A model generated the notes under the pieces. The model worked only from the letters and a program-made list of their open reading frames with translations. It had not been told where the DNA came from and did no database searches. A program made the translations under genes and the position numbers. A stretch of 64,000 bases of DNA from Lachnospiraceae bacterium (GTDB lineage Bacteria > Bacillota > Clostridia > Lachnospirales > Lachnospiraceae): positions 1 through 64,000 of the forward strand of contig JAQYAV010000052.1 of assembly GCA_029338675.1 (NCBI GenBank). Reading direction: 5' to 3'. Of this stretch, positions 25,848-33,891 are shown piece by piece (position 1 is the first letter of the stretch; every line of letters starts with the position of its first letter).

Positions 25848-26649
25848 AGTTAATATAAGAAATATACTCGTTGCTTTAACAATAATTATAACATGCTTAG
25901 CTAGTGGTACATTCTGTGTAGCATTTGCAAATGATGCGTCTTCTGGTGTAATTACTGAGGATACAGAATCAGGATATACAATTGTATTAGATGATGGGGC
26001 TAATTTATTTTTAGAAGAAGAAAAAAGTGAATTATTAAAACAGCTTATTAAGGCATCAAATTACGGAAATGCAATGATTGTAACAACTGATGAAAACACA
26101 TATAATACAACAGATACATTTGCAGACAGATATTATCGTGACAGAGTAGGTAATGAACCAGGTTCAATATTTGTTATAGATATGTCAAAAAGAAAAATCT
26201 GGATAAAAGGCTTCGAAAGTAGTCAGTATACATTGACTACTGCAAAGGCAAATATTATAGCAGATAATATATATAAGCTGGCAACAAATGGCGAGTATGG
26301 AGAGTGTGCTTTTAAGGGCTATAAGCTTATGATTAAAGCTTTGGCAAATCAAAAAATAACAGGAAAATTAAAATATTTTGGTAATGCATGCTTAGCAATA
26401 ATGCTTTCTGTAATTATTGTATTTGTTGTTGCTTTTGTTACTTCAGTTCAAAAAAGAGCTTCTGATAAAGAAATCATTGATAATACTGATAGAAGAATTA
26501 ATTTAGTTCATCCTTATCTTAATCTTCTATATACAGAAGAGAAATACTCACCACAGTCTTCGGGCGATAGTTCTTCTGGAGGCGGAGGTGGAGGCGGCGG
26601 AGGCGGCGGAGGCGGCGGTGGTTCTTCAGGTGGAGGACATAGCTTCTAA
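25840..26649 (+). CDS. TPM-domain (YgcG-like) secreted membrane-anchored protein
   Basis: 269 residues from TTG 25840, eight bases after GGAGG; it overlaps the previous stop by eight bases. A signal peptide (about 1-28) precedes a TPM domain (about 45-170; DGANLFLEEEKSELLKQL, RYYRDRVGNEPGSIFVID). A membrane segment near 182-204 and a tail of about 15 glycines ending SSGGGHSF follow. The Gly-rich tail is usual in this family. TPM proteins are linked to photosystem repair in plants and to membrane processes in bacteria, without a firm bacterial role. It probably works with the zinc-ribbon protein. Confidence 0.88.
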   Translation: MNKVNIRNILVALTIIITCLASGTFCVAFANDASSGVITEDTESGYTIVLDDGANLFLEEEKSELLKQLIKASNYGNAMIVTTDENTYNTTDTFADRYYRDRVGNEPGSIFVIDMSKRKIWIKGFESSQYTLTTAKANIIADNIYKLATNGEYGECAFKGYKLMIKALANQKITGKLKYFGNACLAIMLSVIIVFVVAFVTSVQKRASDKEIIDNTDRRINLVHPYLNLLYTEEKYSPQSSGDSSSGGGGGGGGGGGGGGGSSGGGHSF

Positions 26650-26670
26650 GCCACTTATATTTTAATATGT

Positions 26671-26700
26671 TTGACAAACATATGGGTGACATGATACTAT
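26671..26700 (+). promoter_or_regulatory. Promoter of the NiCo riboswitch transcript
   Basis: Consensus TTGACA (26671-26676), 18-base spacer, TACTAT (26695-26700) with TG extension. Transcription would start about 30 bases before the aptamer. Confidence 0.8.
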
Positions 26701-26737
26701 CTTAAAAATACTCTTTGCACTGCATATTAATCTACAG

Positions 26738-26860
26738 TACAAACTGAGCAGGCAGTGGATATTATCATATCCATGTGGTCGGGCCTAATGAGGCAGCGGA
26801 TGAAGAATTTAACATCTGTGGGACAGTAGTTTACTAATTGTTCCGCAGGTGTTTTTTATT
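26738..26860 (+). promoter_or_regulatory. NiCo riboswitch (czcD motif) with overlapping terminator
   Basis: The block contains ACTGAGCAGGCAGTGGA, then GTCGGGCCTAATGAGGCAG, then CATCTGTGGGACAGT. These are the conserved elements of the NiCo (czcD) cobalt/nickel aptamer as I remember it. The last arm (about 26813-26825) can pair instead with TGTTCCGCAGGTG (about 26839-26851), which runs into T6. That forms a terminator that metal binding should block. A cation efflux gene follows, the usual target. Confidence 0.88.
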
Positions 26861-26975
26861 TTTATGGAAATTGTTATTATATGTTTTAGATAGTTATGTA
26901 ATAACTTTTACTATGTAGGAATAATATAAATTATGTGTGTGTCATAGAGTTATCTTAAGAGTGGAGGTAACTATT

Positions 26976-27881
26976 ATGAAACAAAATGAAATAAAAAATA
27001 GTGAAGAACAGAATTTTAAGAAAGTAGCAGTAAGGGTTTCAATAGTTAGTATTCTTGTTAATATAATTTTATCGTTGTTGAAGCTTATTGCAGGTATTTT
27101 AGCAAAATCAGGGGCGATGATTTCTGACGCAGTTCATTCGGCATCTGATGTTTTTAGTACGATTATTGTAATGCTTGGTGTTACAATATCTAGTAAACAG
27201 TCAGATAAGGAGCATCCTTATGGTCATGATAGACTAGAATGTGTTGCATCAATTTTGCTTGCTACAGTTCTAGCATTTACTGGATTTGCAATTGGTTATA
27301 AAGGCTTTTGTAAGATAATAGAAGGCAATTATACTTTACTTGAAATACAAGGCATTCTTGCCTTATTCGCGGCAGTTTTATCTATAGTTGTTAAAGAATG
27401 GATGTATTGGTATACAAAAGCTGCAGCCAAGAAAATTAATTCAGGAGCCTTAATGGCAGATGCATGGCATCATAGATCAGATGCCCTTTCGTCTATAGGT
27501 GCATTTATTGGTATTCTTGGATCTAGAATGGGTTATCCAGTGTTAGATTCTGTTGCTAGTATAGTAATATGTTTATTTGTTGTTAAAGCTGCTTTTGATA
27601 TATTTATGGATGCTGTTGATAAGATGATTGATAAAGCTTGTCCAGAGGATATGGTAAAGCAGATGGAAAAGGTTATACTTGACTGTCAGGGAGTTTTGAA
27701 GATAGATGACATAAAGACAAGACTGTTTGGTGCCAAGATATATGTGGAAGTTGAGATAGCTGTTGAGGCAACAAAAACCTTGGTTGAGGGACATGATATT
27801 GCAGAGATTGTACATGACACTATTGAAAGAGAATTTATGGATGTAAAGCATTGTACGGTTCATGTTAATCCATTTTTATAA
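26976..27881 (+). CDS. Cation diffusion facilitator (CDF) metal efflux protein
   Basis: 301 residues. Five or six membrane segments carry the CDF metal sites HSASDVFSTIIV in helix 2 and AWHHRSDALSSIGA in helix 5, with HPYGHDRLE between. A C-terminal cytoplasmic domain ends in HCTVHVNPF. CDF proteins export divalent cations in exchange for protons. The NiCo riboswitch before it points to Co/Ni as at least one substrate. ATG 26976 is chosen for its GGAGG; an upstream in-frame GTG at 26937 lacks one. Confidence 0.94.
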   Translation: MKQNEIKNSEEQNFKKVAVRVSIVSILVNIILSLLKLIAGILAKSGAMISDAVHSASDVFSTIIVMLGVTISSKQSDKEHPYGHDRLECVASILLATVLAFTGFAIGYKGFCKIIEGNYTLLEIQGILALFAAVLSIVVKEWMYWYTKAAAKKINSGALMADAWHHRSDALSSIGAFIGILGSRMGYPVLDSVASIVICLFVVKAAFDIFMDAVDKMIDKACPEDMVKQMEKVILDCQGVLKIDDIKTRLFGAKIYVEVEIAVEATKTLVEGHDIAEIVHDTIEREFMDVKHCTVHVNPFL

Positions 27882-28026
27882 AGAATATATATAAGTGATG
27901 TGAGAATTTCGCTTGTGACTTTCGTGTAATTTTTCACTTAATAATTTTAATATAAGGTGAAAATTTATAAGGTTAAAATATAAAAAACAAAGAATTTATT
28001 AGATTAGTTTAGAAAAATAAAAATCA

Positions 28027-28055
28027 TTGTATTATAGCATTTGATTTGATATAAT
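28027..28055 (+). promoter_or_regulatory. Promoter of the Hpt gene
   Basis: TTGTAT (28027-28032), 17-base spacer, TATAAT (28050-28055) with TG extension (TGATATAAT). Confidence 0.7.
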
Positions 28056-28110
28056 TTATAAAGAATATGCCTAAAATAGTGAGATTGCACATTAAATAAA
28101 GGAGAATTAT

Positions 28111-28470
28111 ATGACACTTGAAGAATGTTATAAGATGATAAATGGAGATTATAATGATGTTTTGTCGAGATTTCAAAAGGAAAGTCTTGTAGAAAGATTT
28201 TTACTTAAATTTCCAAATGATAAAACTATGGAATTGCTTAAAAATGCAGTTGCAGAAAAAAATATTGAAGAGTCATTTAGAGCAGCTCATACATTAAAGG
28301 GCATTACAATTAATCTTTCATTAGGTGATTTAACAGTTGCTTCTACTAAACTTACAGACCAGCTCAAGCCTTGTGTAAGTGAGGCAGATCCAGAACTATT
28401 AGCTGATGTTGAAAGAGAATACGCAAAAGTAATCGAAACAATTAATGCATATATTAGTGAAAAACAATAA
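28111..28470 (+). CDS. Stand-alone histidine phosphotransfer (Hpt) protein
   Basis: 119 residues, almost entirely an Hpt four-helix domain with the phospho-accepting His in FRAAHTLKGITINL. Such proteins pass phosphate between the receiver of a hybrid kinase and a response regulator. No kinase or regulator gene is adjacent; the hybrid kinase at 40094 lacks its own Hpt and is a possible partner (inference). It has its own promoter, and AAAGGAG precedes the ATG. The symporter gene starts 23 bases downstream. Confidence 0.88.
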   Translation: MTLEECYKMINGDYNDVLSRFQKESLVERFLLKFPNDKTMELLKNAVAEKNIEESFRAAHTLKGITINLSLGDLTVASTKLTDQLKPCVSEADPELLADVEREYAKVIETINAYISEKQ

Positions 28471-28493
28471 TTTTTGTGGAGAGAAAGATTAAT

Positions 28494-29909
28494 ATGGTGC
28501 AGTTTACAAATTTTTTAGTTAAATTAGACAATATAGTGTGGGGAGTTCCGTTAATGGTGTTAATTCTATTAGGTGGAATTTTGCTTACTGTACGACTTGG
28601 GATATTACAGGTTAGACGATTACCACTTGCGTTAAAGTGGATGGTTAAAAACGAAGAGGGAGGAGATGGTGAAGTTACATCATTTGCGGCTCTTTGTACA
28701 GCGCTATCAGCAACAATTGGTACAGGTAACATCGTAGGTGTTGCAACAGCTGTGTGTGCTGGTGGTCCAGGTGCATTATTTTGGATGTTAGTAGCAGCTT
28801 TTTTTGGAATGGCAACAAAATATGCTGAAGGTGTATTGGCAGTAAAATATCGTGTGGTTGCTGAAGATGGACATTCTTTAGGAGGACCATTCTACTATAT
28901 TGAAAAGGGTATGGGTTCTAAATGGAAATGGTTGGCAAAGCTTTTTGCTTTCTTCGGTGTAATGGTTGGTTTGCTTGGTATAGGAACAATAACTCAGGTT
29001 AATGGTATTGTTAATGCCCTTAAAAATTTCTTTGATCCAAATGAAAATCATATGGTACATGTTCCTGTGATAGGAGATTATTCAATTGTAATAATAATTG
29101 GAGCTATTGTAGTTTCAGCTTGTGTTGCATTAGTTTTGATTGGTGGAATAAAGCGAATTTCAAATGTTGCTCAGGTTGTTGTGCCATTTATGGCTATAAT
29201 TTATGTATTTTTCTGTGTTGTTTTACTTGTAACAAATGCTTCTCTTATTCCAGATGCTATTAAGGTAATTGTTAAGGGTGCATTTAATCCAAGTGCTGTT
29301 ACTGGTGGTATTGTTGGTACATTTATTGTTGCAATGCAAATGGGTGTTGCGAGAGGTATTTTCTCTAATGAGGCTGGATTAGGTTCTGCTCCTATAGCAG
29401 CTGCTGCAGCAAAGACTAATGAACCGGTTCGTCAAGGCTTAGTTTCAATGACAGGTACATTTATTGATACAATTGTTATTTGTACAATGACAGGATTATC
29501 TATTGTAATGACAAGTGCTTGGCAGGTAGAGGGTCTTGAGGGAGTACAGGTTACTACATATGCATTCCAGAAGGGATTGCCATTTCCGGCACAGATTTCA
29601 TCCTTTGTGTTAATGATTTGTTTAGTATTTTTTGCTTTTACAACAATATTAGGATGGGACTACTATTCTGAAAGGTGTTTGGAATATCTTGTTGGCGGAC
29701 AGAAGAAATCTATTATGGTATATAGATGGTTATATATTTTGGTTGTATTCATCGGACCATTTCTTACTGTTTCTGCAGTATGGACTATAGCCGATATTGC
29801 TAATGGTTTAATGGCAATTCCTAATATGATTGCTATTTTTGCTCTTAGTGGCGTGGTAGTCAAGGAAACAAAGGATTTTTTTGATAGACACAATAATAAG
29901 ATGATGTAA
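28494..29909 (+). CDS. Alanine/glycine:cation symporter (AGCS family)
   Basis: 471 residues with about 11 membrane segments. AGCS signatures are CTALSATIGTGNIVGVATAV, GPGALFWMLVAAFFGMATKY and GIFSNEAGLGSAPIAAAAAK. It should take up alanine or glycine with sodium. ATG 28494 is preferred (GGAGAG about 10 bases upstream); a GTG at 28476 in frame has no ribosome site. It lies just behind the Hpt gene and may share its transcript. Confidence 0.93.
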   Translation: MVQFTNFLVKLDNIVWGVPLMVLILLGGILLTVRLGILQVRRLPLALKWMVKNEEGGDGEVTSFAALCTALSATIGTGNIVGVATAVCAGGPGALFWMLVAAFFGMATKYAEGVLAVKYRVVAEDGHSLGGPFYYIEKGMGSKWKWLAKLFAFFGVMVGLLGIGTITQVNGIVNALKNFFDPNENHMVHVPVIGDYSIVIIIGAIVVSACVALVLIGGIKRISNVAQVVVPFMAIIYVFFCVVLLVTNASLIPDAIKVIVKGAFNPSAVTGGIVGTFIVAMQMGVARGIFSNEAGLGSAPIAAAAAKTNEPVRQGLVSMTGTFIDTIVICTMTGLSIVMTSAWQVEGLEGVQVTTYAFQKGLPFPAQISSFVLMICLVFFAFTTILGWDYYSERCLEYLVGGQKKSIMVYRWLYILVVFIGPFLTVSAVWTIADIANGLMAIPNMIAIFALSGVVVKETKDFFDRHNNKMM

Positions 29910-29982
29910 TATTATATTGTTATTATGCCGATAATAAAATGAGGAATAGTTTATGCTTAGGTATTGTGGGGTGACTGAATAT

Positions 29983-30585
29983 ATGAAAAAAATAAAAAAC
30001 AAAGGTTTTACATTAGTTGAGTTAATTGTTGTTTTGGTTATTTTGGGAATCTTAGCTGCAATACTGGTTCCTGCATTGCTTGGTTATATTGATAGGGCGA
30101 AGGAATCAAAGTACATTCTTAATGGCAAAAATATAATAGAAGCTTCTCAAGCAAAATTTATAGATGCATATGTTGTTGGCAAGATAAATGGCGTTAGTGA
30201 ATCAAAACTTACAAGAAATCAAGATGTTAATTTAGTAAATACAAAGTTTGCAAAGGATATACTTAAGATTGCAGATGATAAACCATATATGACTATTTTT
30301 GGTGTGGGAGATTATGATTCATATGCAAAGAGCACTGATCCTAGCATTGCACACAGGGCATTTACAGTTTATTTTGTAGTTTATTGGGAAAATAAAAACG
30401 TTGATCCAATATTTTTTGATGGAACAAAATGGACTCATGAATATCCTTGGCCAGGAACAAAAATGAACACATTTAAAGTAAAAGGTGAAGATATTAAATT
30501 ACAGTTTTATTTTTTGACAGCACCTTCTAATAATCTGTCAAATAATTGGAATGAACTTAAAAAGAAAATTAACGTTGTTCAATAA
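29983..30585 (+). CDS. Type IV pilin-like protein (pseudopilin), isolated
   Basis: 200 residues. The N-terminus MKKIKNKG-FTLVELIVVLV is a textbook prepilin: cleavage after G8, Glu at +5, then a long hydrophobic helix. The rest is a globular C-terminal domain with tryptophans (FDGTKWTHEYPWPG). No prepilin peptidase, ATPase or platform gene is nearby, so it must use machinery encoded elsewhere. The frame also opens at ATG 29953 with GAGGA upstream, which would give an 18-residue leader; I chose 29983 because its leader length is normal. Confidence 0.85.
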   Translation: MKKIKNKGFTLVELIVVLVILGILAAILVPALLGYIDRAKESKYILNGKNIIEASQAKFIDAYVVGKINGVSESKLTRNQDVNLVNTKFAKDILKIADDKPYMTIFGVGDYDSYAKSTDPSIAHRAFTVYFVVYWENKNVDPIFFDGTKWTHEYPWPGTKMNTFKVKGEDIKLQFYFLTAPSNNLSNNWNELKKKINVVQ

Positions 30586-30602
30586 TATATAATTATGTTA
30601 TT

Positions 30603-30664
30603 AAGAACTTATAGATGAAGAGGCTGTCGCTACCAGTTTTGTAATTTATAGGTTCTTTTTTTAT
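30603..30664 (+). terminator. Terminator after the pseudopilin gene
   Basis: AAGAACTTATA (30603-30613) pairs with TATAGGTTCTT (30647-30657), 11 bp with one wobble, followed by a T-run. Confidence 0.8.
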
Positions 30665-30696
30665 GAAGTAGATAATAATAAACAATCAAATTATTG

Positions 30697-30729
30697 TCAT
30701 TTGTGACAAAAAGACAAATGATTTTTTTT
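30697..30729 (+). terminator. Second terminator-like hairpin
   Basis: TCATTTGT (30697-30704) pairs with ACAAATGA (30714-30721), followed by eight T's. It may back up the previous terminator. Confidence 0.6.
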
Positions 30730-30770
30730 ACTATTAAAAACGCCTTATTTTTCTAAATAATTAATGAATA

Positions 30771-30779
30771 TGGTATAAT
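30771..30779 (+). promoter_or_regulatory. Extended -10 before a gene remnant
   Basis: TGGTATAAT (30771-30779), a perfect extended -10 that now drives only the remnant at 30815-30931. Confidence 0.5.
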
Positions 30780-30814
30780 ACTAATGTCGGTATTTATTCT
30801 AAAAAGGGGAGTGA

Positions 30815-30931
30815 GAGCTGCTACTAGCGTTTAAAATATCCCAAAATATTGGTAAGCAATTTGATCCAAAGTTTGCAGAGATTATGCTTACAATAATAGA
30901 TGAGGATAGCGAATATAATTATCATGAATAG
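30815..30931 (+). pseudogene. Remnant of an HD-GYP-type protein (C-terminal tail only)
   Basis: An open stretch of 38 codons to TAG 30931 that reads KISQNIGKQFDPKFAEIML then TIIDEDSEYNYHE. This matches the usual C-terminal tail of HD/HD-GYP phosphodiesterases (GTQFDP ... IIDED). There is no usable start codon, and an in-frame TGA precedes it, so it is a fragment. The rest of the gene has been deleted, leaving a promoter-like element upstream. The family call is from pattern memory. Confidence 0.6.
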
Positions 30932-30960
30932 TTCACAACATGATATATATATGTTACAAT
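30932..30960 (+). promoter_or_regulatory. Promoter of the siroheme reductase gene
   Basis: TTCACA (30932-30937), 17-base spacer, TACAAT (30955-30960) with TG extension. Confidence 0.55.
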
Positions 30961-31064
30961 AATAAGGTATGTCAAAATATAAATATTAGTACATTAGACG
31001 TAGAGAATATATTGTTTGGCTAATGTATAATTACAATATATTTTTAATAAGGAGAAATATATAT

Positions 31065-32615
31065 ATGAATTATAAAATTGATGCACAAAGTTGGAAGAGT
31101 GGAATGAAGGAATTTAGAGAAAAAACTGCTATGTTCTATAGTGGGGAACTCTCTAAGAATGAGTATAAAGGCTTTTCAGGAAGATATGGCAGCTATGCAC
31201 AAAAGGATGGAAAATCAAGTATGCTTCGCCTTCGTATGACAGCTGGCGTTGTTACTAAAGAAAAGCTTGCTTTTATTGCAGCTTCAATTAGAAAATATAA
31301 TGTTAACAAAGTGCATTTTACTACATGCGAAACTATTCAGCTTCATAATTTACATCAGGAAGAGTTATGTAAGATTATGGAGAATGCTTTAGATGTTGGA
31401 ATAGTTACTATGGGTGGCGGTGGAGATTTCCCACGTAATGTTATGTGTTCACCATTGTCAGGAATCGACAAGGATGAGTATTTTGATGTTATGCCTTATG
31501 CAAAAGAAGCTGCTGAATATTTAATGAATTTTATTGATGCTGAAAAGATGCCAAGAAAATTAAAGGTATGCTTTTCAAATTCACCATCAAATGTTCCTCA
31601 TGCAACATATAGAGATTTGGGATTTGTTGCCACTTCAGAAGGCAAATTTGATGTATATAGCGCAGGCGGACTTGGTAACAATCCAAAATTTGGTGTTAAG
31701 GTTGCAGAAGGAATTGAGCCGGATATGATTTTGTATTATATTAAGGCAATGTGGTTAACGTTTTGTGCATATGGTGATTATGAAAACAGAGCCAAGGCGC
31801 GTACTAGATATATTCAGGAAAAACTAGGTGGAGCAGAAGAATATAAGAAGGCATATTTGGAAAAATTAGAGCAGGTATTTGCATCAAGAGAGGAATTAAA
31901 AATTTCTATTTCAACTCCAGTGCTTTCTAAAACATCAGATGGTTCAACGGTTTCTGATAGAAGAGTAATAGAGCAAAAACAATCAGGTCTTTATACGGTT
32001 ATATGGCATCCAATTGGAGGCATGCCTTCTGTTGAAAGCTTATGTAGCTTAAGTGATACTATTGCAGATATGGATGCAGTTGAAATAAGATTATCTAGCG
32101 ATGAAACTGCATATATTGTTAATTTAACTGGAGCTGAAGCTAAAAAGGTTTTAGAGGTAACAAAAGAGACAGCTAATACGCTTTTTGAAACTAGTGTAAG
32201 CTGTATTGGTTCTAGTATTTGCCAGGTTGGCGTTCGCGATTCCCAGGCGTTACTTAACGCATGTGTTAAGGCTGTAAGAGAAGCTAATGTTGCAGATGGT
32301 GCGCTACCACAGATTCATATTTCAGGCTGTCCTTCTTCATGTGGCACACATCAAACTGGCAAAATTGGTTTTAGAGGTGGTATGAAGAAGGTGGATGGAG
32401 TAGTTTGTGAAGCCTTCGTTCTTTATGTAAATGGATGCCATTTGCAAGGACAAGAAAGAATGGGTAGAGAGGTTGGCACTATCTTAACTGAAAAAATACC
32501 AGAATTCTTGGTTAGACTTGGTAAAATGGTTGAGACTACTGGCTTGGATTTTAATGCTTGGTTTGATAAAAATGAAGATGAATTTGATATGCTAGCAAAT
32601 AAGTATACTGCATAA
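31065..32615 (+). CDS. Nitrite/sulfite reductase, siroheme-4Fe4S hemoprotein
   Basis: 516 residues with the two-repeat fold of ferredoxin-type nitrite/sulfite reductases. The first half has VHFTTCETIQLHNL and GGGGDFPRNVMCSPLSG. The cluster ligands are C in SVSCIGSSICQVG and in HISGCPSSCGTHQTGKIGF, which bind the 4Fe-4S centre bridged to siroheme. It catalyses six-electron reduction of nitrite or sulfite; sulfite is the more usual substrate in this setting, but sequence alone does not decide. ATG 31065 follows AAGGAG; the frame opens 14 codons earlier without a site. No cys or nir partner genes adjoin. Confidence 0.92.
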   Translation: MNYKIDAQSWKSGMKEFREKTAMFYSGELSKNEYKGFSGRYGSYAQKDGKSSMLRLRMTAGVVTKEKLAFIAASIRKYNVNKVHFTTCETIQLHNLHQEELCKIMENALDVGIVTMGGGGDFPRNVMCSPLSGIDKDEYFDVMPYAKEAAEYLMNFIDAEKMPRKLKVCFSNSPSNVPHATYRDLGFVATSEGKFDVYSAGGLGNNPKFGVKVAEGIEPDMILYYIKAMWLTFCAYGDYENRAKARTRYIQEKLGGAEEYKKAYLEKLEQVFASREELKISISTPVLSKTSDGSTVSDRRVIEQKQSGLYTVIWHPIGGMPSVESLCSLSDTIADMDAVEIRLSSDETAYIVNLTGAEAKKVLEVTKETANTLFETSVSCIGSSICQVGVRDSQALLNACVKAVREANVADGALPQIHISGCPSSCGTHQTGKIGFRGGMKKVDGVVCEAFVLYVNGCHLQGQERMGREVGTILTEKIPEFLVRLGKMVETTGLDFNAWFDKNEDEFDMLANKYTA

Positions 32616-32711
32616 ATTTATTTTCTTAAAAATGTGTTGATATAAGCTATTTATCGGCTAAGAGCGTTAGTTTTTTATATGCTAATGTGTAATTTGATTG
32701 GGGTTTTTTGT

Positions 32712-33656
32712 ATGAAAAAGATATCTATAGTTGTTTCAGTTTATAATGAGGAAGAGGTTCTTCCTAAGTTCTACAATGCATTTGAAGAATTTAAGAAGAA
32801 TATTTCTTGGGATTATGAATTGGTATTTGTTAATGATGGAAGTGTAGATAATAGTATTAATCTTTTAAGAGGCTTTGCAAAAAAAGACGATAAGGTTAAA
32901 GTTATTGATTTTTCAAGAAATTTTGGCCATGAGGCGGCCATGATTGCTGGTATTGATAATGCATCAGGTGATGGAATTGTTTGTATGGATGCTGATTTGC
33001 AACATCCGTTAGAAAGTGTTGTGGATATAATAAACAAATTTGAAGAGGGATATGAAGTAATTAGCATGGTTAGAGTGTCTAATGAATCAGCAGGATTAAT
33101 TAAGAATATTACTTCAAAGGCATTTTATAAAATTGTTAATTTGCTTTCTGACCAAGCTGCATTTGAAGAAAATGCTTCAGACTTCTTTGCGATTAATAAT
33201 AAAGTTGCTGATGTGTTAAGAGATAATTATAGAGAAAAAATTAGATTTTTGAGAGGTTATGTTCAAAGTGTTGGATATAATAAGACAACATTGTCGTATG
33301 TAGCAGCTAAAAGAGCTGGTGGAAAGAGCCACTATAGTATTAAGAAACTATTTAAGTTTTCTGTCTCAACTATAGTATCATTTTCTGACTTTCCGCTTAA
33401 GCTTGGAATATATGCAGGTTTATTAAGTGCATTGGCAGGTCTTGCTGTGTTAGTTTATACATTATTCACTTATCATGATGCACCTAGTGGTTATGCAACT
33501 ATTGTTATATTGATATGCTTCTTGTTTTCAGTGATGTTCGTTATTATTGGAATAATAGGAGAGTATATAGCAGTACTATTTGCTGAGCTAAAAGACAGGC
33601 CTATATATATTGTGAGTAAAAAGATTAATTTTGATAACGAGAATATAGAAAAATAA
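32712..33656 (+). CDS. Family 2 glycosyltransferase (polyprenyl-phosphate sugar transferase type)
   Basis: 314 residues. The GT-A domain shows ISIVVSVYNEEEVLPKFY, LVFVNDGSVDNS, VKVIDFSRNFGHEAAM and the metal motif CMDADLQHP. Two membrane segments lie near the C-terminus (about 230-255 and 265-290). This is the GtrB/DPM1-like class that transfers glucose or a similar sugar to undecaprenyl phosphate for later use outside the membrane. ATG 32712 is preferred because the conserved domain starts there; the upstream sequence is only GGGG-rich. Stand-alone gene. Confidence 0.92.
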   Translation: MKKISIVVSVYNEEEVLPKFYNAFEEFKKNISWDYELVFVNDGSVDNSINLLRGFAKKDDKVKVIDFSRNFGHEAAMIAGIDNASGDGIVCMDADLQHPLESVVDIINKFEEGYEVISMVRVSNESAGLIKNITSKAFYKIVNLLSDQAAFEENASDFFAINNKVADVLRDNYREKIRFLRGYVQSVGYNKTTLSYVAAKRAGGKSHYSIKKLFKFSVSTIVSFSDFPLKLGIYAGLLSALAGLAVLVYTLFTYHDAPSGYATIVILICFLFSVMFVIIGIIGEYIAVLFAELKDRPIYIVSKKINFDNENIEK

Positions 33657-33723
33657 TAAAATAAAAATATAAAAAACATAATAAAAAATATAAAAAATAT
33701 AAAAAATATAAAAAAACATAATA
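33654..33723 (+). repeat. A-rich tandem repeat
   Basis: About seven short units of the form A(5-7)TAT or A(5-7)CAT follow the glycosyltransferase stop. Low complexity; it may be a slippage tract. Confidence 0.7.
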
Positions 33724-33792
33724 AAAAAGAGGCAGTCGCTTTAAACTTTGAAAATTAATGAATTTCAAATCGTTTAAACGAGGCCTCTTTTT
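33724..33792. terminator. Long nested terminator hairpin
   Basis: AAAAAAGAGGC at the left pairs with GCCTCTTTTT at the right. Inside, TTTAAAC/GTTTAAA and TTTGAAA/TTTCAAA extend the hairpin almost to the loop. A-run and T-run at the two ends suit both the glycosyltransferase gene (+) and the chemoreceptor gene (-). Confidence 0.85.
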
Positions 33793-33891
33793 ATGTAATA
33801 AATACTATGCTTATTCTGATTTTATTATTATATATAGATTGCTATGACCACACAAGCTAAATATAAAGATTGACTATTTAATTAAATGACT

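Noticed and set aside
27892..27940. Terminator after the CDF gene
   Set aside because: TAAGTGA/TCACTTA gives only 7 bp with a loop of 35 bases; too weak to list.
30818..30841. Seven-codon leader peptide overlapping the HD-GYP remnant
   Set aside because: A GTG with GGGG upstream opens a seven-codon frame, but nothing downstream suggests attenuation.
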